Positions 10,125 to 18,298 of a stretch of DNA of 64,000 nt are shown one piece after another. The position numbers were made by a program, and so were the translations under genes. The stretch covers positions 1,054,001 through 1,118,000 of the forward strand of contig NZ_CP170723.1 of assembly GCF_043099285.1 (NCBI RefSeq), written 5' to 3'. The notes beneath the pieces are model-generated. The model was not told the origin of the DNA, made no database searches, and was given only the letters and a program-made list of their open reading frames with translations. Each line of letters begins with the position of its first letter. Within the stretch, counting starts at the first letter, position 1. The stretch is from Oryzobacter telluris. GTDB lineage: Bacteria > Actinomycetota > Actinomycetes > Actinomycetales > Dermatophilaceae.

Positions 10125-10169
10125 GGGGTCCTCCTGAGATCGGGGCGGCGCGCGACCACCACGGGCCGC

Positions 10170-10200
10170 TGAGCGCTCGCTCACTGGTGCCGCCAGCCTA
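10170..10200 (-). promoter_or_regulatory. Thiolase promoter with TetR-like operator
   Basis: On the minus strand TAGGCT (10195-10200) is a good -10 box. The perfect palindrome TGAGCG-CT-CGCTCA (10170-10183) lies 11 bases downstream, over or just after the expected transcription start. Such sites are typical of TetR-family repressors; no regulator gene is adjacent. Confidence 0.55.
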
Positions 10201-10296
10201 GGCGCGCGCCCGGCCCCCGGCACGGCCCGCAGGGTGTGGGCTCGGTCTCGCCGCAGCCGTCCCGTGACAGGGGGTGTGCTCCGGCGGCAAGAGGGA

Positions 10297-10302
10297 CAGG
10301 AT
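10297..10302 (+). promoter_or_regulatory. -10 box CAGGAT, leaderless ridA-like gene
   Basis: CAGGAT ends 7 bases before ATG 10310. The same box and spacing occur before cbs (13219-13224), which supports a leaderless start at 10310 rather than the in-frame ATG at 10301 inside the box. Confidence 0.5.
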
Positions 10303-10309
10303 GGGATCC

Positions 10310-10699
10310 ATGGACACCACGCGCAGCCGGGCCACGTCAGGGTCGCCGTACGAGGGCAGCGTGGGGTTCTCCCGCGCGGTCCGCGTCGGCCAGCACATCG
10401 CGGTCTCCGGGACCGCTCCGATCAACGACGACGGGCACGTCTCCCGCGACCCGGGGCAGCAGGCCCGGCGGTGCTGGGAGATCGCCCTCGGCGCGCTCGC
10501 CGAGCTCGGCGGGAGCCCGGAGGACGTCATCCGCACCCGCCACTACATCACCGACCTCGACGTCGTCGACGCCGTGTCGAGCGTGCACGGCGAGATCTTC
10601 GGGACCATCCGACCGGCCTCCACGATGGTGCGCGTCGCCGGGCTCGTCGACGAGCGGTGGCGGGTGGAGGTCGAGCTCGAGGCGATCGTCGCCGGCTGA
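10310..10699 (+). CDS. RidA family protein
   Basis: A 129-residue member of the RidA/YjgF/UK114 family, trimeric enzymes that hydrolyse reactive enamine or imine intermediates released by PLP enzymes. Family features are FSRAVRVGQHIAVSGTAPI near the start, QQARRCWEIALGALAELGGS, the strand VIRTRHYITDLD, and the C-terminal block LVDERWRVEVELEAIVAG. It appears to be monocistronic, placed between the divergent thiolase and the convergent SGNH gene. PLP enzymes cbs and metB are encoded nearby, but a link to them is only a guess. The ATG choice rests on a -10 box 7 bases upstream. Confidence 0.88.
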   Translation: MDTTRSRATSGSPYEGSVGFSRAVRVGQHIAVSGTAPINDDGHVSRDPGQQARRCWEIALGALAELGGSPEDVIRTRHYITDLDVVDAVSSVHGEIFGTIRPASTMVRVAGLVDERWRVEVELEAIVAG

Positions 10700-10752
10700 G
10701 CCGCCGTGGCCCGGGCCTCGTGCCCGGGCCGTTCCATCTCGGGCCTCAGGCC

Positions 10753-11799
10753 TCAGGCGTCGGCGGTGTCGGGGCTCTGCGCCGGCTGCTCCACCCGGAC
10801 GTCGGCGGCGGGCGGCAGGTCGTGCGGGCGGCGGTGCAGGAGCACGGCCCAGCGGCCGCGCGGGCCGCGGCTCTGCCCGGCGATCTGGGTGGGGGCGACC
10901 TCGGTGCCGGCCTCGCGCACGGCCTGGCCGGCGGCCACGGCCACGGGCCCCACGCTCTCGCCGCGGCGCGGCTCCGGCGGGCGGTCGTCGGTGCCCCAGA
11001 CCCCGAGCGCGGCGCACACGCTCGGCAGCAGGGCCGACGCGACCCGGGCGTAGCCCGCCGCGGAGGGGTGGAAGCGGTCCTTGCTGAACATCACCTGGGG
11101 GGAGCGGGCGAACTCGGGGCCGATGAGGTCGCCGAGGGAGACGGTGCGCCCGCCGGCCTCGACGACGGCGACGGTCTGGGCGGCGGCGAGGTCACGCGAC
11201 CAGCGCTGGAGCAGCGAGCGCAGCGGCTGGCGGATCGGGACGATCGTGCCGAGGTCCGGGCAGGTGCCGACGACGACCTCGGAGCCCAGGGCGCGGCTGC
11301 GCCGGACGACGAGCTCGAGGGAGCGCACCGCGGCCGAGCGCTCGATGCGGTGGGTCACGTCGTTGGCCCCGACCATCACGAGGACGACGTCGGGGTGCAG
11401 GACGTCCTCGAGGGCGGTGGCGAGCTGGCGCTCGAGGTCGCTGGACTCGGCGCCCACGACCGCGCGGTTGGTGAGGCGAACGCGCCGGCCGGTGAGCGCC
11501 GCGACGCCGCTCGCGATGATGCCGCCGACGGTCTCGTGGGGGTGCTCGGCGCCCATCCCCGCGGCCGAGCTGTCGCCGAGGACGACGATGTCGTAGGGCT
11601 CGCCGCTGCCGGCGCCGTACAGGCCGTCGTCGTCGGGGGAGTCGTCGAAGGGGGTGCCGATGACGCGGCGCGCCAGCGCGGCCTCCGCCTTGATGACGCC
11701 CCAGGCCGCCGCACCCAGGGCCGCACCGGCCGCAGCGATCCCCGTACCACCGTAGGCAGCGGTGGCCGCGATGTTGCGGGCTCGGCGTGCACGTCCCAT
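10753..11799 (-). CDS. SGNH/GDSL-type esterase, membrane-anchored or exported
   Basis: A 348-residue SGNH hydrolase. Block I is VVLGDSSAAGMG with the catalytic Ser, block III is VGANDVTH, and block V is DRFHPSAAGY with the Asp-His pair. The N-terminus is basic then hydrophobic (residues 1-32: RRARNIAATAAYGG to ALGAAAWGVI), which suggests a signal anchor, so the enzyme probably acts outside the membrane. The C-terminal 90 residues after block V are Pro/Arg/Gly-rich and look disordered. ATG 11799 was preferred to a GTG at 11820. A homologue sits in the same neighbourhood in M. tuberculosis (Rv1075c, from memory). The natural ester is unknown. Confidence 0.85.
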   Translation of the reverse strand: MGRARRARNIAATAAYGGTGIAAAGAALGAAAWGVIKAEAALARRVIGTPFDDSPDDDGLYGAGSGEPYDIVVLGDSSAAGMGAEHPHETVGGIIASGVAALTGRRVRLTNRAVVGAESSDLERQLATALEDVLHPDVVLVMVGANDVTHRIERSAAVRSLELVVRRSRALGSEVVVGTCPDLGTIVPIRQPLRSLLQRWSRDLAAAQTVAVVEAGGRTVSLGDLIGPEFARSPQVMFSKDRFHPSAAGYARVASALLPSVCAALGVWGTDDRPPEPRRGESVGPVAVAAGQAVREAGTEVAPTQIAGQSRGPRGRWAVLLHRRPHDLPPAADVRVEQPAQSPDTADA

Positions 11800-11929
11800 G
11801 GGTGGCTCGGCTCCTCTCACCGGGGGTCTCCCACGGTAACCCCGTGCCGCCGGCGTTCGTTCCGGGCCCCCGTCGGGTCGGGCCGCTCGGCCGATCCGGT
11901 GTGGCCGCCCGGCCGACCCCGATCCGCCC

Positions 11930-11935
11930 TACGGT
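11930..11935 (+). promoter_or_regulatory. -10 box TACGGT, leaderless FlK-like gene
   Basis: TACGGT ends 6 bases before ATG 11942 with no Shine-Dalgarno sequence between them, so the transcript probably starts at the ATG. Confidence 0.55.
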
Positions 11936-11941
11936 GGGCGC

Positions 11942-12322
11942 ATGGACGTCGTCGTGGGTGCCCGGGGGTCGGTGGAGCGGGTGGTGGGGGAGGACGACAC
12001 GGCGGCGGCGCTGGGGTCGGGGTCGCTCGCGGTGCTCGGCACGCCGCGCCTGCTGGCGTGGTGCGAGGCCGCCACCTGCGCGGCGGTCGAGGCCGGGCTG
12101 GGCGAGGGGGAGACCAGCGTCGGCGTGCGGGTCGAGCTCGACCACCTCGCGGCCAGCGCGGTCGCGACGGCGGTGGTGGTCCGGGCCGAGGTGACGGCCA
12201 CCGAGGGCCGGCGCGTCGTCCTCGACGTGGAGGCCCGTGACGGTGGCGGCACCGTGGTGGGGCGCGGCACGGTCGAGCGGGTCGTCGTCGACGCCGACCG
12301 CTTCCTCGCCCGCCTCGGCTAG
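11942..12322 (+). CDS. FlK-like hotdog thioesterase
   Basis: A 126-residue single hotdog-fold protein resembling the fluoroacetyl-CoA thioesterase FlK family. The central helix RLLAWCEAATCAAVEAGL and the following GETSVGVRVELDHLAAS carry the family's polar active-site region (a Thr, a Glu and a His in FlK; here Glu, Thr and His are present in equivalent-looking places). The rest is beta strands rich in Val. FlK proper protects against fluoroacetate, but most relatives act on unknown acyl-CoAs and are probably housekeeping thioesterases. The stop overlaps that of the convergent methyltransferase by four bases. Confidence 0.78.
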   Translation: MDVVVGARGSVERVVGEDDTAAALGSGSLAVLGTPRLLAWCEAATCAAVEAGLGEGETSVGVRVELDHLAASAVATAVVVRAEVTATEGRRVVLDVEARDGGGTVVGRGTVERVVVDADRFLARLG

Positions 12323-13146
12323 CGCGGCTTGCGGGCCTGCAGGGTGAAGCTGAGCGGCAGCCGCTCGGCGTGCTCGGTGAGCGACCACTCGCCGAGCTCG
12401 GGCTCGCGCACCATCCGGCCGGGGAGGGCGTCCCACGGGATGCTGCGGTGCTCGACGAGCCCGGTGACCTCGAGGCCGCGGGCGAGCAGCGCCGTCACCG
12501 TCTCGCCGAGGCCGTGGTTCCAGGAGATGGCACGGTTGTTCGCGAACTCGACCTCGGTGTCGACGTAGGTGCCCGGCTCCTCGTCGTCCCAGGGCTCGGC
12601 CTCCTCGAAGTAGGCGTAGCCCAGGGTGAGGACGTCGGTGCGCGCGTCGTCGACGGCCCACATCATCGGGTGGCCCTCGCGCACGAAGAGGCGGCCGCCC
12701 GGGGCGAGGAGGTCGTCGACGACCCCGGCCCAGCGGTCGATGTCGGGCAGCCAGCACAGCGCGCCGATGCCGGTGTAGACGAGGTCGAAGGTGCGTCCCG
12801 CCAGCGCCTCGGGGGCGGAGTAGGTGTCGGCCTCCACGTAGTCGATGGCGGCGCCGACCTCGGCCGCGAGGCGCCGGGCCTGCTCGAGCGACGCGGGCGA
12901 GAGGTCGAGGCCCGTCATCCGCGCGCCGAGCCGGGCCAGGCTGAGGGTGTCGGTGCCGATGTGGCACTGGAGGTGGATGCCGGTGAGCCCCGAGACGTCG
13001 CCGAGCAGGGGGAGGTCGAAGCGGACGACGCCACTGAGGAAGTCCGGGTCGGTGACGAAGCGGTCGAAGCCGTAGTCGGCGCTGGCCGCGTGGGCCGGTG
13101 CGCGCTCGTCCCAGTTGGCCCGGTTCACGGCGAGGTAGTCGTCCAT
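12319..13146 (-). CDS. Class I SAM-dependent methyltransferase
   Basis: A 275-residue methyltransferase. The SAM-binding loop is a variant, LQCHIGTDTLSLARLGARM, with GLDLSP as the acidic-end strand (motif II), and VEADTYSAP then FDLVYTGIGALCWL follow in order. This CHIG or CHFG form of motif I is familiar from a large family of uncharacterised actinobacterial enzymes. The C-terminal half (WNHGLGETVTALLARGLEV) is also typical of that family. The substrate is unknown. The ATG at 13146 was chosen because MDDYLAVNRANWDERA is the usual family beginning. It runs toward the FlK-like gene and divergently from cbs. Confidence 0.87.
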   Translation of the reverse strand: MDDYLAVNRANWDERAPAHAASADYGFDRFVTDPDFLSGVVRFDLPLLGDVSGLTGIHLQCHIGTDTLSLARLGARMTGLDLSPASLEQARRLAAEVGAAIDYVEADTYSAPEALAGRTFDLVYTGIGALCWLPDIDRWAGVVDDLLAPGGRLFVREGHPMMWAVDDARTDVLTLGYAYFEEAEPWDDEEPGTYVDTEVEFANNRAISWNHGLGETVTALLARGLEVTGLVEHRSIPWDALPGRMVREPELGEWSLTEHAERLPLSFTLQARKPR

Positions 13147-13218
13147 GGCGCCATCGTGGCGCAGGCGGTGGCGCGGGCGCCTCCGGATTCCCCGGCGGGG
13201 CGGGCTCCGGCGCCGTGA

Positions 13219-13224
13219 CAGGAT
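13219..13224 (+). promoter_or_regulatory. -10 box CAGGAT, leaderless cbs
   Basis: CAGGAT ends 7 bases before GTG 13232. It overlaps an in-frame ATG at 13223, which argues that this ATG is promoter sequence and not the start codon. Confidence 0.5.
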
Positions 13225-13231
13225 GGGCGGC

Positions 13232-14608
13232 GTGAAGTATGCGGAGCACATCGTGGACCTGGTCGGCAACACCCCGCTCGTGCGGCTGAACTCGGTGACG
13301 GAGGGGATCGGGGCCACCGTCCTGGCCAAGATCGAGTACCTCAACCCGGGCGGGTCCGTGAAGGACCGCATCGCGCTGAAGATGGTCGAGGCGGCCGAGG
13401 CGTCCGGCGCGCTCAAGCCGGGCGGCGTCATCGTCGAGCCCACGTCGGGCAACACCGGCGTCGGCCTGGCCCTGGTCGCCCAGCGCAAGGGCTACTCGTG
13501 CATCTTCGTGTGCCCGGACAAGGTCTCGGAGGACAAGCGCAACGTCCTCAAGGCGTACGGCGCGGAGGTCGTGGTCTGCCCGACCGCCGTCGAGCCCGAC
13601 CACCCGGACTCCTACTACTCCACCTCCGACCGGCTCGTCCGCGAGACGCCGCTGGCCTGGAAGCCCGACCAGTACTCGAACCCCAACGGCCCCCTGTCGC
13701 ACTACGAGACCACCGGCCCGGAGATCTGGGCCGACACCGACGGGCGGATCACCCACTTCGTCACCGGTGCCGGCACCGGAGGCACCATCTCCGGCGCGGG
13801 TCGCTACCTGCGCGAGGCCTCCGCCGACCGGGCGACCGGGCGCGTGCAGGTCGTCGCCGCCGACCCCGAGGGCTCGGTCTACAGCGGTGGCACCGGGCGC
13901 CCGTACCTCGTCGAGGGCGTCGGCGAGGACTTCTGGCCCTCCGCCTACGACCCGAACCAGGTCGACCAGGTCGTCCCGGTCTCCGACGCCGAGTCCTTCG
14001 AGATGACGCGCCGCCTCGCCCGCGAGGAGGGCCTGCTCGTCGGCGGCTCCTGCGGGATGGCCGTCGTCGCGGCGCTGCAGGTCGCGCGCGAGCTGCCCGA
14101 TGACGCGGTCGTCGTCGTCCTGCTGCCCGACTCCGGGCGTGGCTACCTCTCCAAGATCTTCAACGACGACTGGATGCGCTCCTACGGCTTCCTGCACAGC
14201 GAGGCCGAGACCCGTGTGGGCGACGTCCTGCACGCCAAGGCCGGCGACATCCCCGCGCTCGTCCACACGCACCCGAGCGAGACCCTGCGCGACGCCATCG
14301 AGATCCTGCGCGAGTACGGCGTCTCGCAGATGCCCGTCGTCAAGGCCGAGCCCCCCGTGATGTCGGGCGAGGTCGCCGGTGCGGTGTCCGAGCGCGACCT
14401 CCTCGAGGCGCTGTTCACCGGCAAGGCGCACCTCGCCGACTCGGTCGCCGAGCACATGAGCCCCGGCCTGCCCCTCGTCGGGGCCGGCGAGCCGGTGGCC
14501 ACCGCGCGGCACGAGCTCGAGTCGTCCGACGCGGTGCTCGTCATCGAGGACGGCAAGCCCGTCGGTGTCCTCACCCGCGCCGACCTGCTCTCCTTCCTCA
14601 CCGACTGA
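13232..14608 (+). CDS. cbs: Cystathionine beta-synthase
   Basis: A 458-residue PLP enzyme joining serine and homocysteine to cystathionine, the first step of reverse transsulfuration. The PLP Lys44 lies in NPGGSVKDR; the substrate loop PTSGNTGVGLA and the phosphate-binding GAGTGGTISG follow. Residues from about 330 form a pair of CBS motifs (HAKAGDIPALVHTHPSETL; ending KPVGVLTRADLLSFL), a domain also found in the human enzyme, where it binds SAM. There is no N-terminal haem domain. Homologue Rv1077 lies in the same order before metB in M. tuberculosis. Here an oxidoreductase, msrA and others separate cbs from metB. Confidence 0.94.
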   Translation: MKYAEHIVDLVGNTPLVRLNSVTEGIGATVLAKIEYLNPGGSVKDRIALKMVEAAEASGALKPGGVIVEPTSGNTGVGLALVAQRKGYSCIFVCPDKVSEDKRNVLKAYGAEVVVCPTAVEPDHPDSYYSTSDRLVRETPLAWKPDQYSNPNGPLSHYETTGPEIWADTDGRITHFVTGAGTGGTISGAGRYLREASADRATGRVQVVAADPEGSVYSGGTGRPYLVEGVGEDFWPSAYDPNQVDQVVPVSDAESFEMTRRLAREEGLLVGGSCGMAVVAALQVARELPDDAVVVVLLPDSGRGYLSKIFNDDWMRSYGFLHSEAETRVGDVLHAKAGDIPALVHTHPSETLRDAIEILREYGVSQMPVVKAEPPVMSGEVAGAVSERDLLEALFTGKAHLADSVAEHMSPGLPLVGAGEPVATARHELESSDAVLVIEDGKPVGVLTRADLLSFLTD

Positions 14609-14646
14609 CCCGCTGGGTGCCTCGAGCCGGGCTGACCTCTGGCTGG

Positions 14647-14691
14647 TTCGAGGTAATCGGGCGGCGTGGGATGCGGGCGGAACACCTCGAA
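14647..14691. repeat. Inverted repeat B2 (TTCGAGGT/ACCTCGAA)
   Basis: Exact 8-base arms TTCGAGGT (14647-14654) and ACCTCGAA (14684-14691) with a 29-base spacer, between cbs and the next gene. The 12-mer CTGGTTCGAGGT (14643-14654) is identical to 5226-5237 in repeat B1. Confidence 0.5.
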
Positions 14692-14727
14692 CGGGTGGTG
14701 GGCGCGCGGTCGGGGGAGACTGGGGGC

Positions 14728-15213
14728 GTGGAGCGACCACGGTGGGAGAGCCCCGTCGAGCGGGCGATCCGGGAGGCGCAGGAGCGCGGCGAGTTCGACG
14801 ACCTCCCCGGCGCCGGCCGGCCCCTGCCCCTTGGTGACCCCGACGGGCCCGAGGACCCGCTGTGGTGGGTGCGCAAGAAGCTCGCGGCCGAGCAGCTCGA
14901 CCTCTCCGCCGCTATGCCGCCCGCGCTCGCGATGCGCAAGGAGGCCGCCGGCTACCCCGAGTCGCTCCTCGACCTGCGTACCGAGGACGCCGTCCGCGCC
15001 GTGCTCGACGACTTCAACCGCCGGGTCCGCCGCGACCGGCTGCGCCCACCCGACCCGGGGATGCCCCAGCTCCTCGCCCCCACCGTCGACGTCGACGCGA
15101 TGGTGGCGCGCTGGCGCGACCTGCGAGCAGCCTCACAACTCCCGGAGGTTGACCCGCCGGTAACAACGGGAGAGGCTCGACCGCGACGTCGATGGTGGCG
15201 CCGCCGCCGATGA
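14728..15213 (+). CDS. DUF1992 (DnaJ-C28-like) protein
   Basis: A 161-residue protein with the DUF1992 domain found in DNAJC28 proteins and in small bacterial proteins. The characteristic segment SPVERAIREAQERGEFDDLPGAG, then GRPLPL and WWVRKKLAAEQL, occupies residues 8-60, and a helical block (LRTEDAVRAVLDDFNRRVRR) follows. The last 20 residues are a basic RRRWWRRRR tail. Function is unknown. GTG 14728 was chosen as it precedes the domain by only seven residues; upstream sequence carries repeat B2 and is non-coding in character. The flavin oxidoreductase starts 22 bases after its stop. Confidence 0.82.
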   Translation: MERPRWESPVERAIREAQERGEFDDLPGAGRPLPLGDPDGPEDPLWWVRKKLAAEQLDLSAAMPPALAMRKEAAGYPESLLDLRTEDAVRAVLDDFNRRVRRDRLRPPDPGMPQLLAPTVDVDAMVARWRDLRAASQLPEVDPPVTTGEARPRRRWWRRRR

Positions 15214-15235
15214 CCCGAGGAGCGACCAGCAGCCG

Positions 15236-17283
15236 ATGAGCGACTTCCCCCACCTGCTGGCCCCGCTCGACCTCGGCCACGTCACCCTGCCCAACCGCGT
15301 CATCATGGGCTCGATGCACGTGGGCCTGGAGGACCGCGCCCGCGACTACCCCAAGCTCGCCGCCTACCTCGCCGAGCGGGTGCGCGGCGGCGTCGGGCTC
15401 GTCGTCACCGGGGGCTTCGCCCCGAACGTCGAGGGCCAGCTGTACCCCCTGGCCTCGATGCTCACGACCCGCCGCGCGGCCCGCAGCCACCGCGTCGTCA
15501 CCGACGCCGTCCACGACGCCGGCGGCCTCGTCGCGATGCAGCTGCTCCACGCCGGCCGCTACGCCTTCACGCCCTGGTGCGTCGCGCCCTCGGCCATCAA
15601 GAGCCCGATCAGCAGGTTCACCCCGCGCGCCCTGTCCGACCGGGGCGTCCTGCGCCAGGTCCGCGACTTCGCCCGCGCCGCACGCCTGGCCAAGGAGGCC
15701 GGCTACGACGGTGTCGAGGTCATGGGCTCCGAGGGCTACCTGGTCAACCAGTTCCTCACGCCGAGGACGAACCACCGCACCGACCGCTGGGGCGGCACGC
15801 CCGAGAACCGACGCCGCTTCGCCGTCGAGACGGTCAAGGCCGTCCGCGCGGCAGTGGGCCCGGACTTCCTCGTCATCTACCGCATCTCGGTGCTCGACCT
15901 CGTCGAGGACGGCCAGACCTGGGACGAGGTCGTCGCCCTCGCCCGGGAGGTGCAGGCCGCCGGGGCCAGCGTCCTCAACCTCGGCATCGGATGGCACGAG
16001 GCGCGCGTCCCCACGATCGTCACCTCCGTGCCCCGGGCGGCGTTCGCCGGGTACGCGGGACGCCTCAAGGAGCACGTGGACATCCCCGTGGTGGCGACGA
16101 ACCGGATCAACCTGCCCCACGTGGCCGAGGAGGTCCTCGCCGGCGGCGGCGCCGACCTCGTCTCCCTCGCCCGCCCCTTCCTCGCCGACCCCGACTGGGT
16201 CCGCAAGGCCGCCGAGGGCCGCGCCGACGAGATCAACGCCTGCATCGCCTGCAACCAGGCCTGCCTGGACCACACCTTCGTCAAGAAGCGGGCCACCTGC
16301 ATGGTCAACCCGCGCGCCGGATACGAGACCGAGCTCGTCATCGGGCCGACCCGCACCAGCAAGCGGGTGGCCGTGGTCGGCGCCGGACCCGCGGGCCTCG
16401 CCGCCGCCACGACCCTGGCCGAGCGCGGCCACCGGGTCGAGCTGTTCGAGGCGCGCGACCACGTGGGCGGCCAGTTCGACATCGCCATGCGGATCCCCGG
16501 CAAGGAGGAGTTCGCCGAGACGGTCCGGTGGTTCACCCGGCGCCTGGAGATCACCGGCGTCACGGTGCACCTGGGTCGGCGGGTCACGGCCGACGAGCTC
16601 GCCGGGGCTGGGTTCGACGAGGTGGTCCTGGCCACCGGGGTCGAGCCGCGCGTGCCCGCGATCCCGGGTGTCGACCACCCCAGCGTCGTCACCTACGCCG
16701 ACCTCGTCCGCGGCGAGCGGGTCGCGGGGGAGCGGGTCGCCGTCATCGGGGCGGGCGGCATCGGGGTGGACGTCAGCGAGTTCCTCACCACCGAGCACTC
16801 CCCGACCCTCGATGCGGACGCCTGGCGCGAGGAGTGGGGCGTCGGCGACCCGGCGCTGACGCGGGGCGGCGTGACGCGGCCGCGGCCCGGGGCCAGCCCG
16901 CGGCAGGTCGTCCTCCTCCAGCGCAAGACCACCTCCATCGGTCGCGGTCTGGGCCGCACGACCGGCTGGGTGCACCGGGCGGCCCTCAAGGCCAAGGGCG
17001 TCGAGCACGTCACCGGGGTCACCGAGTACGTGCGCATCGACGACGACGGCCTGCACGTCCGGCTGGGCACGGCCGAGGGCGGGAGCGCCAGCGGCAGCGA
17101 GGAGCGCACCTTCGCCGTCGACACCGTCGTGCTCTGCGCCGGCCAGGAGTCGGTGCGCGGCCTCGTCGACGAGCTCGCCGCCCTCGGCGTCACCACCCAC
17201 GTCGTGGGGGGCGCCGACGTCGCCGCCGAGCTCGACGCGAAGCGCGCCATCCGCCAGGAACCGAGCTCGCAGCGGCCCTCTGA
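15236..17283 (+). CDS. NADH:flavin oxidoreductase, 2,4-dienoyl-CoA reductase-like; frameshift near 3' end
   Basis: A three-domain enzyme of the FadH/OYE family. Residues 1-350 form an FMN TIM barrel (VIMGSMHVGLED, GRYAFTP, EGYLVNQFLTPRTNHRTDRWGG). The 4Fe-4S Cys cluster is CIACNQACLDHTF plus ATCMVNP. A FAD/NAD-binding part begins at VAVVGAGPAGLAAATTL, with a second Rossmann motif VAVIGAGGIGVDVSEF. It would reduce unsaturated acyl-CoA or another enone with NADPH. The frame breaks at 17257: family members end AKRAI-x-QGTELAAAL, but here one G appears missing in CCAGGAACC, so the literal frame runs on to 17467 through a terminator and antisense to msrA. Restoring the G gives a normal stop at 17281-17283. 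Only the last seven or so residues are affected. Confidence 0.85.
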
Positions 17284-17308
17284 GGCCGTCCGCCACCATC
17301 CACGACAT

Positions 17309-17346
17309 GACGAAGGGCCCCGCCGGTGTCGGCGGGGCCCTTCGTC
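17309..17346. terminator. Bidirectional intrinsic terminator-like hairpin
   Basis: A perfect 17-base stem: 17309-17325 pairs with 17330-17346, with loop GTGT. It begins GACGAAGGG and ends CCCTTCGTC. It lies between the convergent oxidoreductase and msrA. No T tract follows, as is common at this GC content. Confidence 0.85.
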
Positions 17347-17352
17347 ACGCAC

Positions 17353-18075
17353 CTACGGAATCCGCGGGCCTGCGTGCTCAGCCGAGGGCGGCGCGACGTC
17401 GGTCTGCGCGGGGAGGTTCGCGACCCCGACCGGGCAGGTCAGCCCGTTGGGGCCGTGGTTGCAGTAGCCGTTGGGGTTCTTGTGCAGGTACTGCTGGTGG
17501 TAGTCCTCGGCGTACCAGAACGGGCCGGCCTCGGAGGCCGGTGCGAGCGTCGTCGTGATGTCGCCGCGTCCCGCCTCGGTGAGCACGCCCTGGAAGGCCG
17601 AGCGCGTCGCCCGGGCCGCGGCCTCCTGGCCGGGGGTGGTCCAGAAGATCGCCGACCGGTAGGCCGTGCCGAGGTCGTTGCCCTGGCGGTTGCCCTGCGT
17701 GGGGTCGTGGTTCTCCCAGAAGGCCTTGAGCAGGAGCTCGGGGGTGGTGACGGTCGGGTCGTAGGCGACGAGGACGGCCTCCGCGTGCCCGGTGCGCCCG
17801 GTGCACGTCTCCTCGTAGGTGGGGTTGGCGGTGAACCCGCCCATGTAGCCCGCGGCGGTGGTCACGACGCCGGGGAGCTTCCAGAAGATGCGCTCGACCC
17901 CCCAGAAGCAGCCCATGGCCACGTAGAGGACCTCGGTGCCCTGCGGCCAAGGCCCTTCGAGGGGCGTGCCGAGCACCTCGTGGGTGCTCGGGACGTGGAA
18001 CACGCGGTGCTCGCGGCCGGGAAGGGCCTCTTCACGCGTGGGGAGGGTCGTCTTGGCACGGGATCCGAAGAGCAT
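17353..18075 (-). CDS. msrA: Peptide-methionine (S)-S-oxide reductase
   Basis: A 240-residue MsrA, repairing the S-epimer of methionine sulfoxide in proteins with thioredoxin as reductant. The catalytic Cys56 lies in AMGCFWGVER; YMGGFTANPTYEE, HAEAVLVAYDP and YHQQYLHKNPNGYC follow as usual, the last carrying a likely resolving Cys. ATG 18075 follows GGAG at a good spacing; a far longer frame upstream has no conserved residues. It diverges from a small exported-protein gene across an AT-rich region with repeated GTAAAGAA boxes. It has no signal peptide, so it is cytoplasmic. Confidence 0.95.
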   Translation of the reverse strand: MLFGSRAKTTLPTREEALPGREHRVFHVPSTHEVLGTPLEGPWPQGTEVLYVAMGCFWGVERIFWKLPGVVTTAAGYMGGFTANPTYEETCTGRTGHAEAVLVAYDPTVTTPELLLKAFWENHDPTQGNRQGNDLGTAYRSAIFWTTPGQEAAARATRSAFQGVLTEAGRGDITTTLAPASEAGPFWYAEDYHQQYLHKNPNGYCNHGPNGLTCPVGVANLPAQTDVAPPSAEHAGPRIP

Positions 18076-18194
18076 GCTGCTCCAAACAGTCGATGTGGTG
18101 TGGATATTCCCAGGACAACGGGTGGTTCCGAAGGTCGTTGAAACGTGGAGCATCGACCGTTCGGCCACTGAGGTCAATCGAAGGTCTGACTTTC

Positions 18195-18231
18195 GTAAAG
18201 AAAGAGTAAAGAACCGACGGATTCTCTTTAC
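18195..18231. promoter_or_regulatory. AT-rich divergent promoter with GTAAAGAA repeats
   Basis: GTAAAGAA occurs at 18195-18202 and again at 18206-18213, 11 bases apart, and the second copy forms an inverted repeat with TCTTTAC (18225-18231). The stretch 18076-18298 is clearly poorer in GC than its surroundings and separates msrA from the exported-protein gene, so a regulator probably binds here. Confidence 0.5.
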
Positions 18232-18298
18232 CTTCGTCTTACCCACACAAGGCGCAGGGGCGAGACGTGAGGGACCTTCGAGGAACAGGACGAGTTCG

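Noticed and set aside
17284..17467. C-terminal extension of the flavin oxidoreductase
   Set aside because: It crosses a strong hairpin and is antisense to msrA; a one-base frameshift explains it better.
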